DNA of 64,000 nt from Streptosporangium brasiliense (GTDB taxonomy: Bacteria > Actinomycetota > Actinomycetes > Streptosporangiales > Streptosporangiaceae). The notes under the pieces are model-generated. The model did no database searches, was not told the DNA's origin, and saw nothing but the letters and a program-made list of their open reading frames with translations. A program made the position numbers and the translations under genes. The stretch covers positions 496,001 to 560,000 of the forward strand of contig NZ_JAUSRB010000002.1 in assembly GCF_030811595.1 (NCBI RefSeq), given 5' to 3'. Positions 37,354 to 46,114 of the stretch are shown in pieces. Within the stretch, counting starts at the first letter, position 1. The number at the start of each line of letters is the position of its first letter.

Positions 37354-38568
37354 TCACGTCTTCTCCAGCTTCATGGTCAACATCACTTCCGTGCCCTCGC
37401 CGGGTGCGGCCCGCACGCGGGCGCTGCCGCCGTGGCGCTCCATCCTGCCGATGATCGACTGGCGGATGCCCATCCGGTCCACGGGCACCTGCTCCATGTC
37501 GAACCCGACACCACGGTCCCGGACGAAGATGACGACCTCCTCCGGCTCCGCCTCGGCGTAGACGGAGATGACCGATGATTCAGAGTATTTCGCGGCGTTG
37601 ACCATAGCTTGTCTGGCGGCCTGCATCATCGCCGACAATTCCGGGGTCAGCGGGTGGTCGCCGACGCAGACGACCTCGATCGGCACCCCGTGCGTGTCCT
37701 CCTCCTCGGCCGCGGCCCGGCGCACCGCCGCGGCCACCGACGCGTCGGCGTCCTGTTTCGGCTGGTAGAGCCAGTTGCGCAGCTCGCGCTCCTGGGAGCG
37801 GGCCAGCCGCGTCACCTCGCGCGAGTCATGGGCGTTGCGCTGGATCAGCGTGAGCGTGTGCAGCACGGAGTCGTGCACGTGCGCGGCCATCTCGGCACGC
37901 TCCTCCTGGCGGATGCGCTCACGGCGCTCCCGCTGCAGCTCCTTCCACAGGGCGGCCAGCCAGGGGGCCGCGATGAGCGCGACGCCGCCCACGACCACCA
38001 GCGTGAAGACGATGCCGGAACGCGCCTTGCTCAGCTCGTTGTTGGCCACCAGGAAACCGATCGCCCCGATGACGACGAGCCCCAGGCCGGCGAAGGTGCG
38101 CACCCGGTTCCGGCGCACCTGCCCGACCGTCGTGCTCATCCAGCGCCGTCGCCGGTCGGGGTCGGCCTGCTGCCACAGGATGAGCGAGCCGATCCCGCCG
38201 ACCGCGATGGGCCAGGCGCCGATCCCGCCCTTCGAGGTGCCGGTGAGCCAGCCCAGGGCCATCAGCGCCAACCCCACCGCGCCGTAGGCGGCGAGCTGGC
38301 TCCAGTCCCGGTCGGGCTCCCTGCCCTCGTACGGCTCACGCGGGGTGAACATCCACAGCGCCGCGTAGGCCACGGTGCCGATCCCGTCCAACACGGTGAG
38401 CAGCACGAACGCCAGCCGCAGCACGACCGGGTCGAGCCCGAGCTGGGCGGCGGCGCCCTGGGCCACGCCGGCGACCAGGCGCCCCTCCACCGGCCTCATC
38501 AGCCGGGGGGAGGCGGGCTCCTCGGAGGTCGCGGGCGCCGCGTCATGAATTGTCTGTCGCTCAGCCAT
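37354..38568 (-). CDS. PspC-domain sensor histidine kinase
   Basis: This is a 404-residue membrane kinase. An N-terminal PspC domain (about 22-75: RPVEGRLVAGVAQGAAAQLGLDPVVLRLAF) is followed by further helices to about residue 205. The HisKA_3 phosphoacceptor is H232 in AAHVHDSVLHTLTLIQ. The HATPase part has MVNAAKYSESS (N-box) and RDRGVGFDMEQVP (G-box). It should sense membrane or envelope stress and phosphorylate the regulator encoded just downstream. The divergent gene 142 bp away also carries PspC. Confidence 0.94.
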   Translation of the reverse strand: MAERQTIHDAAPATSEEPASPRLMRPVEGRLVAGVAQGAAAQLGLDPVVLRLAFVLLTVLDGIGTVAYAALWMFTPREPYEGREPDRDWSQLAAYGAVGLALMALGWLTGTSKGGIGAWPIAVGGIGSLILWQQADPDRRRRWMSTTVGQVRRNRVRTFAGLGLVVIGAIGFLVANNELSKARSGIVFTLVVVGGVALIAAPWLAALWKELQRERRERIRQEERAEMAAHVHDSVLHTLTLIQRNAHDSREVTRLARSQERELRNWLYQPKQDADASVAAAVRRAAAEEEDTHGVPIEVVCVGDHPLTPELSAMMQAARQAMVNAAKYSESSVISVYAEAEPEEVVIFVRDRGVGFDMEQVPVDRMGIRQSIIGRMERHGGSARVRAAPGEGTEVMLTMKLEKT

Positions 38569-38710
38569 ATCGTCAGCATCGTCACACGTCGGGGCCCCTC
38601 ACCGCATCCGGCGTTCCCCTGACACGACCCTGAGGAGGGGCCGCGCGCTCCGGGAGGACTCAGGGGTCTCCCGGATGCGGTCCCCACCGGAGAGGGGCCA
38701 CGATGGGAAC

Positions 38711-40417
38711 ATGACCGACCCCGGGAGCGCACAGGACCCGGCGAGCACCTTGTCCGACTCGCCCTCCGCATCCACCCTCGGCGAGGAGCGCGTGCTTCAC
38801 CGCAGCAACGAGGGCCGCATGCTCACCGGCGTATGCGCCGGCCTCGGCCGCTACGCCGGTGTCGACCCGGTACTGTTCCGCGTCGGTTTCGCCGTGCTGA
38901 TCCTCGGTTCGGGGATCGGCGTCATGCTCTACATCGCGGCGTTCCTGCTGATGCGGGAGACCAACGGCGGTCCGGGATACATGGAGCAGTGGACCCGGCG
39001 CACCTTCGACAGCGAGACCGTGCTGGCCCTGCTGACCGGCGTGTTCGCGCTGGGGCTGATCATCAATGTGTCCTCGGACGGCGTCAGCACCGGCACGGTC
39101 GTGGTCGGCACGCTGTTCGCCATCGCCATGCTCGCCGCCCACGCGCGCGGCGTCGACCTGCTCGCCGTGGCCCGCTCCCTGCCCGACCGGCTGCGCGGCC
39201 GCCGCGTTCCCCGGCCGCCCGCGGCCTTCGGCCCCGCGCAGCCGCCCATCGCGGAGCCCTACCCCACCGGGCGCCCGTGGGCCGGAGCGGCGCCCACCGC
39301 CCCCCACGCGGCCCAGCCCCCGTCCCCGGGCCCGGCCCCGGGGACCGCCCGGCCGACCGCGGGCACCTCGGCGGCCGGGGACGTCACGTTCTCCACGAGC
39401 GTCCCGTTCTCCACGGGCGCGCCGTCCTCCGAGAGCGTCCCGTCCTCCGGGAGCGCCCTGCCTTCCACGGGCGCGCCGGCCTCCGGGAGCACCCCGCCCG
39501 CGGAGGGCACCTCGCCCTCCGGGAGCACGCCGTCCTCCGAGAGCGCCCCGCCCTCCGTGGACGTGCCGCGGTACCCGAGCACGCCGCGGGCCGGGAACGC
39601 GCCGCCCCCGCCGCCGAACACGCCGCCGGCCGCGAGCGCGCCCCCGCCCTATCGCACCGCCGTGCCGTCGTTCGACTCCTCCGGCGAGCCGTTCTCGCCG
39701 TACGGTCCCTACCAGCCCCTGGACCCGCGCAGGCGGCAGCAGCCCTACGCCCCCTATGACCTCTCCGGGTACGGCGGGCCGGTCCGGACCGCGCCCCGGC
39801 CGAAGCGGCCCCGGTCGTTCGTCGGAAGCGTCACCCTATGCCTGGCCATGGTCGTTGGAGGGATCATCATGGCGATCCAAGCCACTTCGGGGACGGTCAA
39901 CATGACGATCGCCGGCGGCGCGGCGCTGGTCACCATCGGCGCCGGTCTCCTGGTCGCCGCGTGGTTCGGCCGGGGCGCGGCCCTGGTCGCGGCGGGCACG
40001 CTCATCTCGATCGCCCTGGTCGCGGGGGCCACGCTGACCGACATGCCGAAGAAGTTCGGCAGCTACCACTGGGAGCCGGTCCTGATGTCCGATGTGGCCA
40101 AGGAATACACGGTGGGCGTCGGCGAGGGCGCGCTCGACCTCAGCGAGCTGACCTTCCCACCGGGCTCGCGGACGGTCCTTGAGGCGTCCGTCTCGGTGGG
40201 CGAGATCAGCGTGATCCTGCCGCCGACGGCCCGGATCGAGGTCAACGGCTACACCAAGCTCGGCGACGTCAAGATCGACCACGAGCTGGAGGGCGGGGCC
40301 GACATCCAGCTCAGCAAGGTCCTGGAGCCGGAGGTGACCCCGGAGGGCGACGTCGCGACCATCGTCCTGACCGTCAGGGCGGGCATCGGAGACGTGGAGG
40401 TGCGCCGTGCGGCCTGA
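38711..40417 (+). CDS. PspC-domain membrane protein with LiaF-like C-terminus
   Basis: The product has about 568 residues from the ATG at 38711. A PspC domain lies near 30-95 (HRSNEGRMLTGVCAGLGRYAGVDPVLFRVGF). More membrane helices follow, then a long Ser/Pro/Gly low-complexity linker (about 215-320) with repeats such as PSSESVPSSGSALPSTGAP. After helices near 375-435 comes a beta-rich domain (GEGALDLSELTFPPG...VSVGEISVILPPTARIEVNG) like the LiaF/DUF2154 C-terminus. LiaF proteins restrain LiaSR kinases, so this is the probable modulator of the divergent pair. A 68-residue membrane protein overlaps its 3' end. Confidence 0.85.
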   Translation: MTDPGSAQDPASTLSDSPSASTLGEERVLHRSNEGRMLTGVCAGLGRYAGVDPVLFRVGFAVLILGSGIGVMLYIAAFLLMRETNGGPGYMEQWTRRTFDSETVLALLTGVFALGLIINVSSDGVSTGTVVVGTLFAIAMLAAHARGVDLLAVARSLPDRLRGRRVPRPPAAFGPAQPPIAEPYPTGRPWAGAAPTAPHAAQPPSPGPAPGTARPTAGTSAAGDVTFSTSVPFSTGAPSSESVPSSGSALPSTGAPASGSTPPAEGTSPSGSTPSSESAPPSVDVPRYPSTPRAGNAPPPPPNTPPAASAPPPYRTAVPSFDSSGEPFSPYGPYQPLDPRRRQQPYAPYDLSGYGGPVRTAPRPKRPRSFVGSVTLCLAMVVGGIIMAIQATSGTVNMTIAGGAALVTIGAGLLVAAWFGRGAALVAAGTLISIALVAGATLTDMPKKFGSYHWEPVLMSDVAKEYTVGVGEGALDLSELTFPPGSRTVLEASVSVGEISVILPPTARIEVNGYTKLGDVKIDHELEGGADIQLSKVLEPEVTPEGDVATIVLTVRAGIGDVEVRRAA

Positions 40418-40613
40418 GATCGAGCGGACCGAGCGCGGCGGGCGGCACCGCACGGACTGGATGGCCCTGCTCAGCGGCGTGCTGTTCATCGCCGTCGGGA
40501 CCGTGTTCATCAGCCGGCCCGCCATCGAGCCGATGATCATGCTCCCGGTCGTGCTGGGCGGCCTGGGCTTCGCGGGCCTGGCCGCCATCCTCGCCCGGGC
40601 GTTCCGGCGCTAG
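40407..40613 (+). CDS. 68-residue membrane protein coupled to the PspC/LiaF-like gene
   Basis: The GTG start at 40407 lies inside the 3' end of the PspC/LiaF-like gene, overlapping by 11 bp, so translation is probably coupled. A charged N-terminus (RPEIERTERGGRHR) is followed by two short hydrophobic segments (WMALLSGVLFIAVGTVFI, IMLPVVLGGLGFAGLAAIL). No named family. It likely belongs to the same envelope-stress module. Confidence 0.75.
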   Translation: MRPEIERTERGGRHRTDWMALLSGVLFIAVGTVFISRPAIEPMIMLPVVLGGLGFAGLAAILARAFRR

Positions 40614-40962
40614 CCGTACTGACCTGAGAGGTCAGGTGCGCGGCCGGCGGGTGGGTGGCCGGCCGAGTGCTTCACGACTCGCCGCCACTCGTTCGCGATC
40701 TCCCGAGTCCCGTTCGAGGGTCGGATCGTGCCGCTTCAGACGCTCCTCATCCACACGGAAGACCTGCACCGGACCGCCACCAAGATCACGAAAAACGCCC
40801 GGCCCGGCGTTCTGTCACTCTGGGGAGAGCACGTCGAGAAGCACGCGCGGCAAGATCGGGATGACGTGGCGCCCTCTGGAGGAGATCGGCCATGTCGATG
40901 GACCCGGTGACCACCCTCGACCATCGCGCCGGCGTGGAATCGTTCTGCGAGAAGGAGGACGC
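40614..40962. other. Intergenic, no convincing gene
   Basis: This 349-bp stretch follows the LiaFSR-like module. Base composition is less biased than in neighbouring genes and no frame has both RBS and codon bias. A GTG frame at 40728-40910 (60 codons) is possible but unsupported. Confidence 0.5.
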
Positions 40963-41349
40963 GTGACAGCGACACCGGTATTGGTGCTCGGCCTCGATCC
41001 CGCCAAGATCCAGGGCTGGGACCCCGGGCCCGTCCAGGCGGCGATAGCACGCGGTCAGGCCCGCTTCGAAGATTACGGCGTCGAGGCCGACTGGTGCCTG
41101 GTGGCGCTTGAGGAGAACCCCGAAGGAGCGATCGAGGAGGCGCTGACCCGCAAAGACTACGTCTGCGTGGTGATCGGGGGTGGCATCCGCACGCACGAGC
41201 CGTTGCTCGAACTCTTCGAGAAGGTGGTCAACCTGGTCCGCCGGCACGCGCCCGACGCGGCCATCGCCTTCAACAGCAGCCCCGAGAACTGCGCCGACGC
41301 AGCTCTGCGGTGGCTGCCCCGGCGCACGTCACGTGACCCCATCACGTGA
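40963..41349 (+). CDS. Hypothetical 128-residue alpha/beta protein
   Basis: The start is a GTG with a clear GAAGGAGG RBS. The sequence alternates strands and helices: TPVLVLGLDPAKI, FEDYGVEADWCLVAL, DYVCVVIGGGIRTHEPLLELFEKVVNLVRRHAPDAAIAFNSSPENCADAALRWL. The GGGIRTHEPLLELFEKVV block looks like a Rossmann-type phosphate loop. I do not recognise a family. It is an orphan gene followed by short tandem repeats and a hairpin. Confidence 0.65.
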   Translation: MTATPVLVLGLDPAKIQGWDPGPVQAAIARGQARFEDYGVEADWCLVALEENPEGAIEEALTRKDYVCVVIGGGIRTHEPLLELFEKVVNLVRRHAPDAAIAFNSSPENCADAALRWLPRRTSRDPIT

Positions 41350-41368
41350 TCGCGGGACACGCCCCGGC

Positions 41369-41406
41369 GCTCCGGTGCTCCGGTGCTCCGGTGCTCCGGT
41401 GCTCCG
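41369..41406. repeat. 8-bp tandem repeat GCTCCGGT, 4.75 copies
   Basis: Four exact copies run from 41369 to 41400, plus a 6-nt partial unit, just after the hypothetical gene's stop. Confidence 0.9.
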
Positions 41407-41530
41407 TTCGGCGGAGCAGGAAGGCGGAGCGGCGCCGGCCTTTCACCGTCCGAACCGCCCGGCACCGGCGCCACCCTCACCGCCGACGGTGGCGCCGCCC
41501 TGGCGTACGCCTCCATCCCACTCACGCGCG

Positions 41531-41561
41531 GCGGAGCCGGCCGGGTAGCGGCCGGCTCCGC
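41531..41561. terminator. 13-bp hairpin between convergent genes
   Basis: GCGGAGCCGGCCG and CGGCCGGCTCCGC pair perfectly around GGTAG. It lies between the stops of the hypothetical gene (+) and the hydrolase (-), so it may serve both. Confidence 0.75.
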
Positions 41562-41564
41562 CTT

Positions 41565-41610
41565 GCTCATGCGCCCTTACTCACGCGGCTCATGCGCCCT
41601 TACTCACGCG
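41565..41610. repeat. 23-bp exact tandem duplication
   Basis: GCTCATGCGCCCTTACTCACGCG-type units occupy 41565-41587 and 41588-41610 without a mismatch. The array lies 15 bp from the hydrolase stop. Confidence 0.9.
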
Positions 41611-41625
41611 CCGCGGAGCCGGCCG

Positions 41626-42384
41626 TCACCCGGCCGCCGCCGAAGCGTCACCGACGAGGTGACGGGTGAAGAAGCGCTGGGAGCTGCTCAGCTCGAACGC
41701 GGGCACGGCCGTGTGGCCGCCGGGATTGGCGTGCAGCGTCTTCTCCCGCGTGGCGAAGGCGTCGAACAGCGCGAGAGCCGAATCGCGCGGCACCAGCTCG
41801 TCGTCCCACTGCAGCAGGAACTCGACCGGGACGGTGACCCGGGACGCCGCCTCGGCCAGGGTCTCATGGCCGGCGAGGCCGAAGACGGCGGCGGTGATCC
41901 GCGGTTCGGCGGCGGCGAGCGGGACGCCGATCGCGCTGCCCATCGAAACGCCCCAGAACCCCACCGGCCCGTCCGCGCCGACGCAGTCGAGTCCCTGCAG
42001 CGCGTCCAGCGCGGCCCGCCATTCGGGAACCGCTCGTACCGCCCGTGCGGCGTTGTCGCGTGCGATGTGCCGGCCGACGGGCCGACCCGCCGCCATCTGC
42101 TCCCTGAGGACCGCCACGGACCGCATGTCCTGCTCCGACCGGGGCCGGTCACCGTGCCCGGGCGCGTCGATGGCCGCCACCGCGAAGCCGCATTCCTTCA
42201 CATAGTGGTGGGCACGGGCCACCAGACCAGGGGCCTTCTTGTGCTGGCCACCGCCGTGGGCCAGCAGGACCAGGGGACGGCGGCCGGTGGCGCCGTCAGG
42301 TGACCAGAGGACGCCGGGGACGTCACTGAGGGTGAACAGCCGCTCCGAGATGCCGTCGGAGACCGTCTGAGAGGTGAAACGCAC
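41626..42384 (-). CDS. Alpha/beta hydrolase (dienelactone-hydrolase-like)
   Basis: The product has 252 residues. The nucleophile elbow is GVSMGS (GFWGVSMGSAIGVPL), the oxyanion stretch is VLLAHGGGQHK, the likely acid is in QWDDELVP, and the catalytic His is in NPGGHTAVP. The family hydrolyses esters or lactones; no substrate can be read from the sequence. No signal peptide, so it is cytosolic. Upstream on the same strand is an aminoglycoside-phosphotransferase-like gene 234 bp away, probably separate. Confidence 0.88.
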   Translation of the reverse strand: MRFTSQTVSDGISERLFTLSDVPGVLWSPDGATGRRPLVLLAHGGGQHKKAPGLVARAHHYVKECGFAVAAIDAPGHGDRPRSEQDMRSVAVLREQMAAGRPVGRHIARDNAARAVRAVPEWRAALDALQGLDCVGADGPVGFWGVSMGSAIGVPLAAAEPRITAAVFGLAGHETLAEAASRVTVPVEFLLQWDDELVPRDSALALFDAFATREKTLHANPGGHTAVPAFELSSSQRFFTRHLVGDASAAAG

Positions 42385-42618
42385 AGGTTCTGCCTTTCGA
42401 AATGCCTGCGGGCATTCCCTCGGCCACCTGTGTCAGCTTGACCGCACGGCGGACTGAGGGAGCACCCTGCCTGATACAGCGGGAATGGGTCTCACCTCCC
42501 AAGTCCGGTCGCCTCCACGGCGACGGGTCGATAACGTGCAGCGCGACGGTATCAGACTCCCGCCACGTCCGGGACGTCCGGCCCCGGCGACCGCGAATCA
42601 TGATCCGCGATCGCCGCC

Positions 42619-43578
42619 TCAGCTCATCGCGTCAGGTGGTTTCCGCGCCCAACGGCGCTGGAGCCAGTCGATCGTCGCTCCTCGTGAGTATTCACGCCGG
42701 ACGCGCAGATCCGGAGCGTGCGCCGGCCCCGGAAGGGACGCCGTGTGGGTCCAGTAGCCGGCCAGCGCGACGAGGAACGCGTCGACCCGCTCCGCCTCGG
42801 CGGCCCGGCCGACCGGGTGACCGACGAAGATCTCCTCGGGGTCGACGCCGCCCAGATCGGACTGCAACAGCAGGCAGACCAGATCGCCCCAGGCCGGGCC
42901 GGTGCAGGCACGCCCCCAGTCGACCAGGCGCGCCGTGCCGCACGGGCTGATGAGGATGTTGTCGAAACGGGGGTCGAAGTGCATGAGCGTCTCGCCGACC
43001 GCGAGCTCGGTCCACACCGCTTCCACCGAGGCGAGCCGGGACAGGTGGTCACGTTCCCACTCGCCGATACTGTCGGCGGTGACCCCGGCCCAGGCGCCGT
43101 CACGCTCCAGCGCCCGCCAGGTCTCGCACCGCCCGGACATCTGCTCGGCCAGCGTTGCCAGGCCGCCGACCGGTGAGGGCGTCAGCTCCCGAGCGCACAC
43201 GGCCAGCGCCTCCAGCGCGGCGGACAGCTCGCCGGGCCGCCACGGCTCATGGGGCAGCGCGCCGGGGGCGACGTCGAAGCAGAGCAGCAGCCATCCGGCC
43301 AGCTCACACGCGAACCGCAACCGCGGCGTGGGTACCGTCTGCGGCAACGCGGCGGCGACGACCGTCTCGGTCCGGTAGTCACACGCGTTGGCCGCGTCGT
43401 CGCCTACGGCCTTGATGAACACCCGCTCGCCGGTGGACAGCGTGGCGACGCCGGAGACGCCGAAGGAGAAGCCGCCCTGACGATCCTCGAAGCCCTGTAC
43501 GGCGGAGCCCAGCCGGCGCTCGACCTCATGTCTCATGACGTCCGGCAGCTCGGCCCAGTCACGCCGTCGGGTTCTCAT
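42619..43578 (-). CDS. Aminoglycoside phosphotransferase-family kinase
   Basis: The product has 319 residues from the ATG at 43578. The APH fold shows the Brenner motif LMHFDPRFDNILI (HxD....N) and the metal-binding LVDWGRA. A nucleotide-loop-like GFSFGVSGVATL and the lysine in RVFIKAVG lie in the N-lobe. Members phosphorylate aminoglycosides, homoserine, choline or other small molecules, so resistance is not implied. A longer frame to 43746 lacks support. Confidence 0.88.
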   Translation of the reverse strand: MRTRRRDWAELPDVMRHEVERRLGSAVQGFEDRQGGFSFGVSGVATLSTGERVFIKAVGDDAANACDYRTETVVAAALPQTVPTPRLRFACELAGWLLLCFDVAPGALPHEPWRPGELSAALEALAVCARELTPSPVGGLATLAEQMSGRCETWRALERDGAWAGVTADSIGEWERDHLSRLASVEAVWTELAVGETLMHFDPRFDNILISPCGTARLVDWGRACTGPAWGDLVCLLLQSDLGGVDPEEIFVGHPVGRAAEAERVDAFLVALAGYWTHTASLPGPAHAPDLRVRREYSRGATIDWLQRRWARKPPDAMS

Positions 43579-43805
43579 ACGTCCCAGCCAACCAGGAGCC
43601 GGCGGCCGGCGGCCGGCGGCGAACCGTTTCCCGACGGGCGCGGAGTCACCCGGCGCACCGGAAGGGGCGTGGCCGGCCCCGGCCGCACGCCGATCGGCTC
43701 GCGGCATCCGGGCTCGTCGCGTCAGCGGTTCTCCGGCGTGGTCCACGGAACAGGGTCCATGCCGACCTCACGGCCTCAAGGCCCCTCAAGCGTTAGGCTT
43801 GAAGG

Positions 43806-44381
43806 ATGTTGGCCCTGGAGTTCGTCAGCACGGTCCGCGCGACGCGGAGCGGTCCTCTGGACACGCTCTCGGACGTCGCGGACATGACCGGCTGGGGCCG
43901 GGCGCACGCCGCCGAGCTGGGGCTCGCCACCGACTTCACCGCCACGGAGGACCTGTGGCGTGAGGTGATCGAGCTGCGGCAGGCCGTCCGGGCCCTGTTC
44001 GCCAGGGCCGTCGCGCCAGGCCCGGTGAGCAGCGCCGACGCCGACCGGCTGCCGGGGGCCGCCGCCTCGCTCGACCTGGTCAACGCCGCGGCGCTCGCCG
44101 TGCCGCGGGCCCCGAGGCTGGAGTGGCCGGACGGGGGCGAGCCGGTGGCCACGGACGTCCCCGCGGGCCGGGCCGGCGAGTCGGCGCGCATCCGCGCGGC
44201 TCTCGCGGCGTCGGCGATAGAGCTGCTGGCCGGGCCGGAGCGCGGGCAGTTGCACGCCTGCCCGGCCCCGCGCTGCGTGCTCTATTTCGTCAAGGAGCAT
44301 CCGCGCCAGGAGTGGTGCTCGGTCGGGTGCGGCAACCGGGCCCGCGCCGCCCGCCACTACCACCAGCACAAGGGTCGGTGA
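43806..44381 (+). CDS. ABATE/CGNR zinc-finger regulator
   Basis: This is a 191-residue protein. The N-terminal ABATE-type ligand domain (LALEFVSTVRATRSGPLDTL...WGRAHAAELGL) is followed by a C-terminal CGNR zinc finger: CPAPRCVLYFVKEHPRQEWCSVGCGNRARAARHYH. Cysteine spacing and the C-G-N-R signature fit. Members are putative stress-linked transcription factors. It is divergent from the phosphotransferase gene, with about 230 bp between starts. Confidence 0.9.
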   Translation: MLALEFVSTVRATRSGPLDTLSDVADMTGWGRAHAAELGLATDFTATEDLWREVIELRQAVRALFARAVAPGPVSSADADRLPGAAASLDLVNAAALAVPRAPRLEWPDGGEPVATDVPAGRAGESARIRAALAASAIELLAGPERGQLHACPAPRCVLYFVKEHPRQEWCSVGCGNRARAARHYHQHKGR

Positions 44382-44612
44382 CCCGCGGGCCCGCCCGCCT
44401 GATCGGCCCCTCCGCCGCGCCCCTCCCCCCTCGCCGCGTCCTTCTCCCCCCGCCGCGCCCCTCCTCGCCGCCCCCTTCTCCCTTTCCGCCTCCCTTTCGG
44501 CTTACCCCCTCCTCCTTCCGCCGCGTGGACGCCCCGCGCGGCGGCTCCGGAGCGCGCGGGCGGACGGCGGGGGCATCGCGACTCCAGGTAGAAGTGAGCT
44601 ACATCACATATT

Positions 44613-44644
44613 TCTAACGGAATTTTCTCGTAAATTCCGTTAGA
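44613..44644 (+). promoter_or_regulatory. Operator dyad 1, TCTAACGGAATT-N8-complement
   Basis: A perfect 12-bp inverted repeat lies in an AT-rich stretch upstream of the VOC gene. Each arm contains CTAACGGA, the half-site also used in dyad 2, 15 bp downstream. The geometry fits a TetR-type dimer. Confidence 0.75.
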
Positions 44645-44658
44645 TTACTTTCAGGTAC

Positions 44659-44678
44659 CTAACGGATGCATCCGTTAG
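44659..44678 (+). promoter_or_regulatory. Operator dyad 2, perfect 20-nt palindrome
   Basis: CTAACGGATGCATCCGTTAG is fully self-complementary and ends 20 bp before the VOC start codon, overlapping the likely transcript start. With dyad 1 there are four CTAACGGA half-sites. Confidence 0.8.
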
Positions 44679-44697
44679 AAATGTGATGGGAGATGGG

Positions 44698-45141
44698 ATG
44701 ACCTTCAAGACCGGCCATGTCGGGCTCAACGTCACCGACCTCGACAGGTCCAAGGACTTCTACCTGAAGGTCTTCGGCTTCGAGGTCTTCCGCGAGTCGG
44801 ACGAGGCGGACCGCCGCTACGCCCTCCTCGGCCTTGACGGAGACCTCCTGCTGACCCTCTGGCAGCAGAGCGAGGGCCGCTCCGCCACCGATCTGCCGGG
44901 GCTGCACCACCTGTCCTTCCAGGTACCGGACATCGAGGCGGTCCACCGGGCCGAGACCGTGATCCGGGAGCTCGGGGCCACGCTCCACCACGACGGCGTG
45001 GTGCCGCACGGCGAGGGGGCGTCCTCGGGCGGGGTGTTCTTCGAGGACCCGGACGGGATCCGGCTGGAGATCTTCGCGCCTAGCGGTGCCGACACGCGGC
45101 CCGCCCCGACCGCCGGCGCTCCCACCTGCGGCTTCTTCTAA
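44698..45141 (+). CDS. VOC/glyoxalase-fold protein
   Basis: This is a 147-residue protein. Two beta-alpha-beta-beta-beta modules of the vicinal-oxygen-chelate fold are visible: TGHVGLNVTDLDRSKDFYLKVFGFEVF, then GLHHLSFQVPDIEAV...FFEDPDGIRLEIF. Metal ligands are probably H8 in the first module, the His in LHHLSF and Glu in IRLEIF. Glyoxalase, dioxygenase and antibiotic-binding proteins share this fold. It is the first gene after the double operator, with the PNPOx-like gene 18 bp downstream, so it heads an operon. The start is fixed by GGAG 5 nt upstream. Confidence 0.87.
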   Translation: MTFKTGHVGLNVTDLDRSKDFYLKVFGFEVFRESDEADRRYALLGLDGDLLLTLWQQSEGRSATDLPGLHHLSFQVPDIEAVHRAETVIRELGATLHHDGVVPHGEGASSGGVFFEDPDGIRLEIFAPSGADTRPAPTAGAPTCGFF

Positions 45142-45159
45142 GACCATGGGACTGAGACC

Positions 45160-46053
45160 ATGAGACACGCGGGAGAGCTGGCGGTCCAGCGGCGGGCCGG
45201 GGTGCGCCCCGGGGCGTGGGGCTCGGCCTCGGCCAGGCCGGAGATCCCGGCGGTGGCCGCCGAATTCCTGCGGCGGCAGCGGATGCTGCTGATCGGGGCC
45301 GCGGACCGGGAAGGGCTGCTGTGGGCGAGCCCGCTGACAGGGGCGGCGGGGTTCGCCGAGGCGGTGGACGAGCGGACGGTCGTGATCGAGGCGGTGCCCG
45401 GCGACCACGACCCGCTGGCGGGGCTGACCGCCGGGGAGATCGGGATGCTCGCCGTCGAGCCGCAGACCAGACGCAGGATGCGGATCAACGGCACTGTCCG
45501 GCGTGACGGCGGGCGGCTGATCGTCCACACCGAGCAGACATATGCGAACTGCCCCAAATACATCCAGACGCGGGACATCTCGGATGGGCCCGCCGGACCT
45601 CCCGCGACCGTCTCGACCACGGAGGCGCTCACCGGCGGGCATCGGGCCTGGATCAAGAGCGCCGACACGTTCTTCGTCGCCACCCGGGCGGCGGGACTCG
45701 GCGCCGACCTGTCCCACCGGGGCGGCAACCCGGGGTTCGTCCGGGTGGTCGACGAGCGGCGGCTGGTCTGGCCCGACTACGTCGGCAACTCGATGTACAT
45801 GACGCTCGGCAACCTGGAGCTGGACGACAGCTGCGGCCTGCTCTTCCTCGGCTGGGACAGCGGCGAGGCGCTGCACCTGACCGGCAGGGCACGCGTCGAC
45901 TGGGACCCGCGAGACGTCCCGGGGGCGCAGCGACTGGTCGAGTTCGAGGTGGACCGGGCCGTCCACGTCCGGGGGGCGAGCCCGCTCCGCTGGAGATTGG
46001 ACGGATACTCCCGTTTCAACCCGCCACTGTCGCCGGACCGGGCGACGAGTTGA
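45160..46053 (+). CDS. Pyridoxamine 5'-phosphate oxidase-like flavin/F420-binding protein
   Basis: The product has 297 residues. The split-barrel flavin-binding fold appears twice: [23 protein letters not shown] in the first half and [53 protein letters not shown] in the second. The second is the well-conserved block of this family. A CPKYIQTR motif between them is common in these proteins. Such enzymes act as flavin or F420 oxidoreductases of unknown specificity. It is probably co-transcribed with the VOC gene. Confidence 0.85.
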   Translation: MRHAGELAVQRRAGVRPGAWGSASARPEIPAVAAEFLRRQRMLLIGAADREGLLWASPLTGAAGFAEAVDERTVVIEAVPGDHDPLAGLTAGEIGMLAVEPQTRRRMRINGTVRRDGGRLIVHTEQTYANCPKYIQTRDISDGPAGPPATVSTTEALTGGHRAWIKSADTFFVATRAAGLGADLSHRGGNPGFVRVVDERRLVWPDYVGNSMYMTLGNLELDDSCGLLFLGWDSGEALHLTGRARVDWDPRDVPGAQRLVEFEVDRAVHVRGASPLRWRLDGYSRFNPPLSPDRATS

Positions 46054-46114
46054 TCGACGCGGTCGAGGAGGCCGCGCGGGCCTGCCCCGTGCAGGCGACA
46101 TCCCTGGAGGAAGC

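Larger units (their letters stand above)
44382..44697. other. Polypyrimidine tract and operator region, no gene seen
   Basis: This 316-bp gap between the CGNR and VOC genes begins with a C/T-rich run (about 44402-44520), passes through ordinary GC-rich DNA, and ends in an AT-rich stretch with the two dyads at 44613-44644 and 44659-44678. The promoter of the downstream operon must lie around the dyads. Confidence 0.65.

Noticed and set aside
40728..40910. 60-codon plus-strand ORF
   Set aside because: No RBS, weak third-position bias and no recognisable family. It could be a remnant, but the support is too thin.
42619..43578. Aminoglycoside resistance gene
   Set aside because: Only the broad APH kinase fold is visible. 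Nothing in sequence or context points to an antibiotic substrate.
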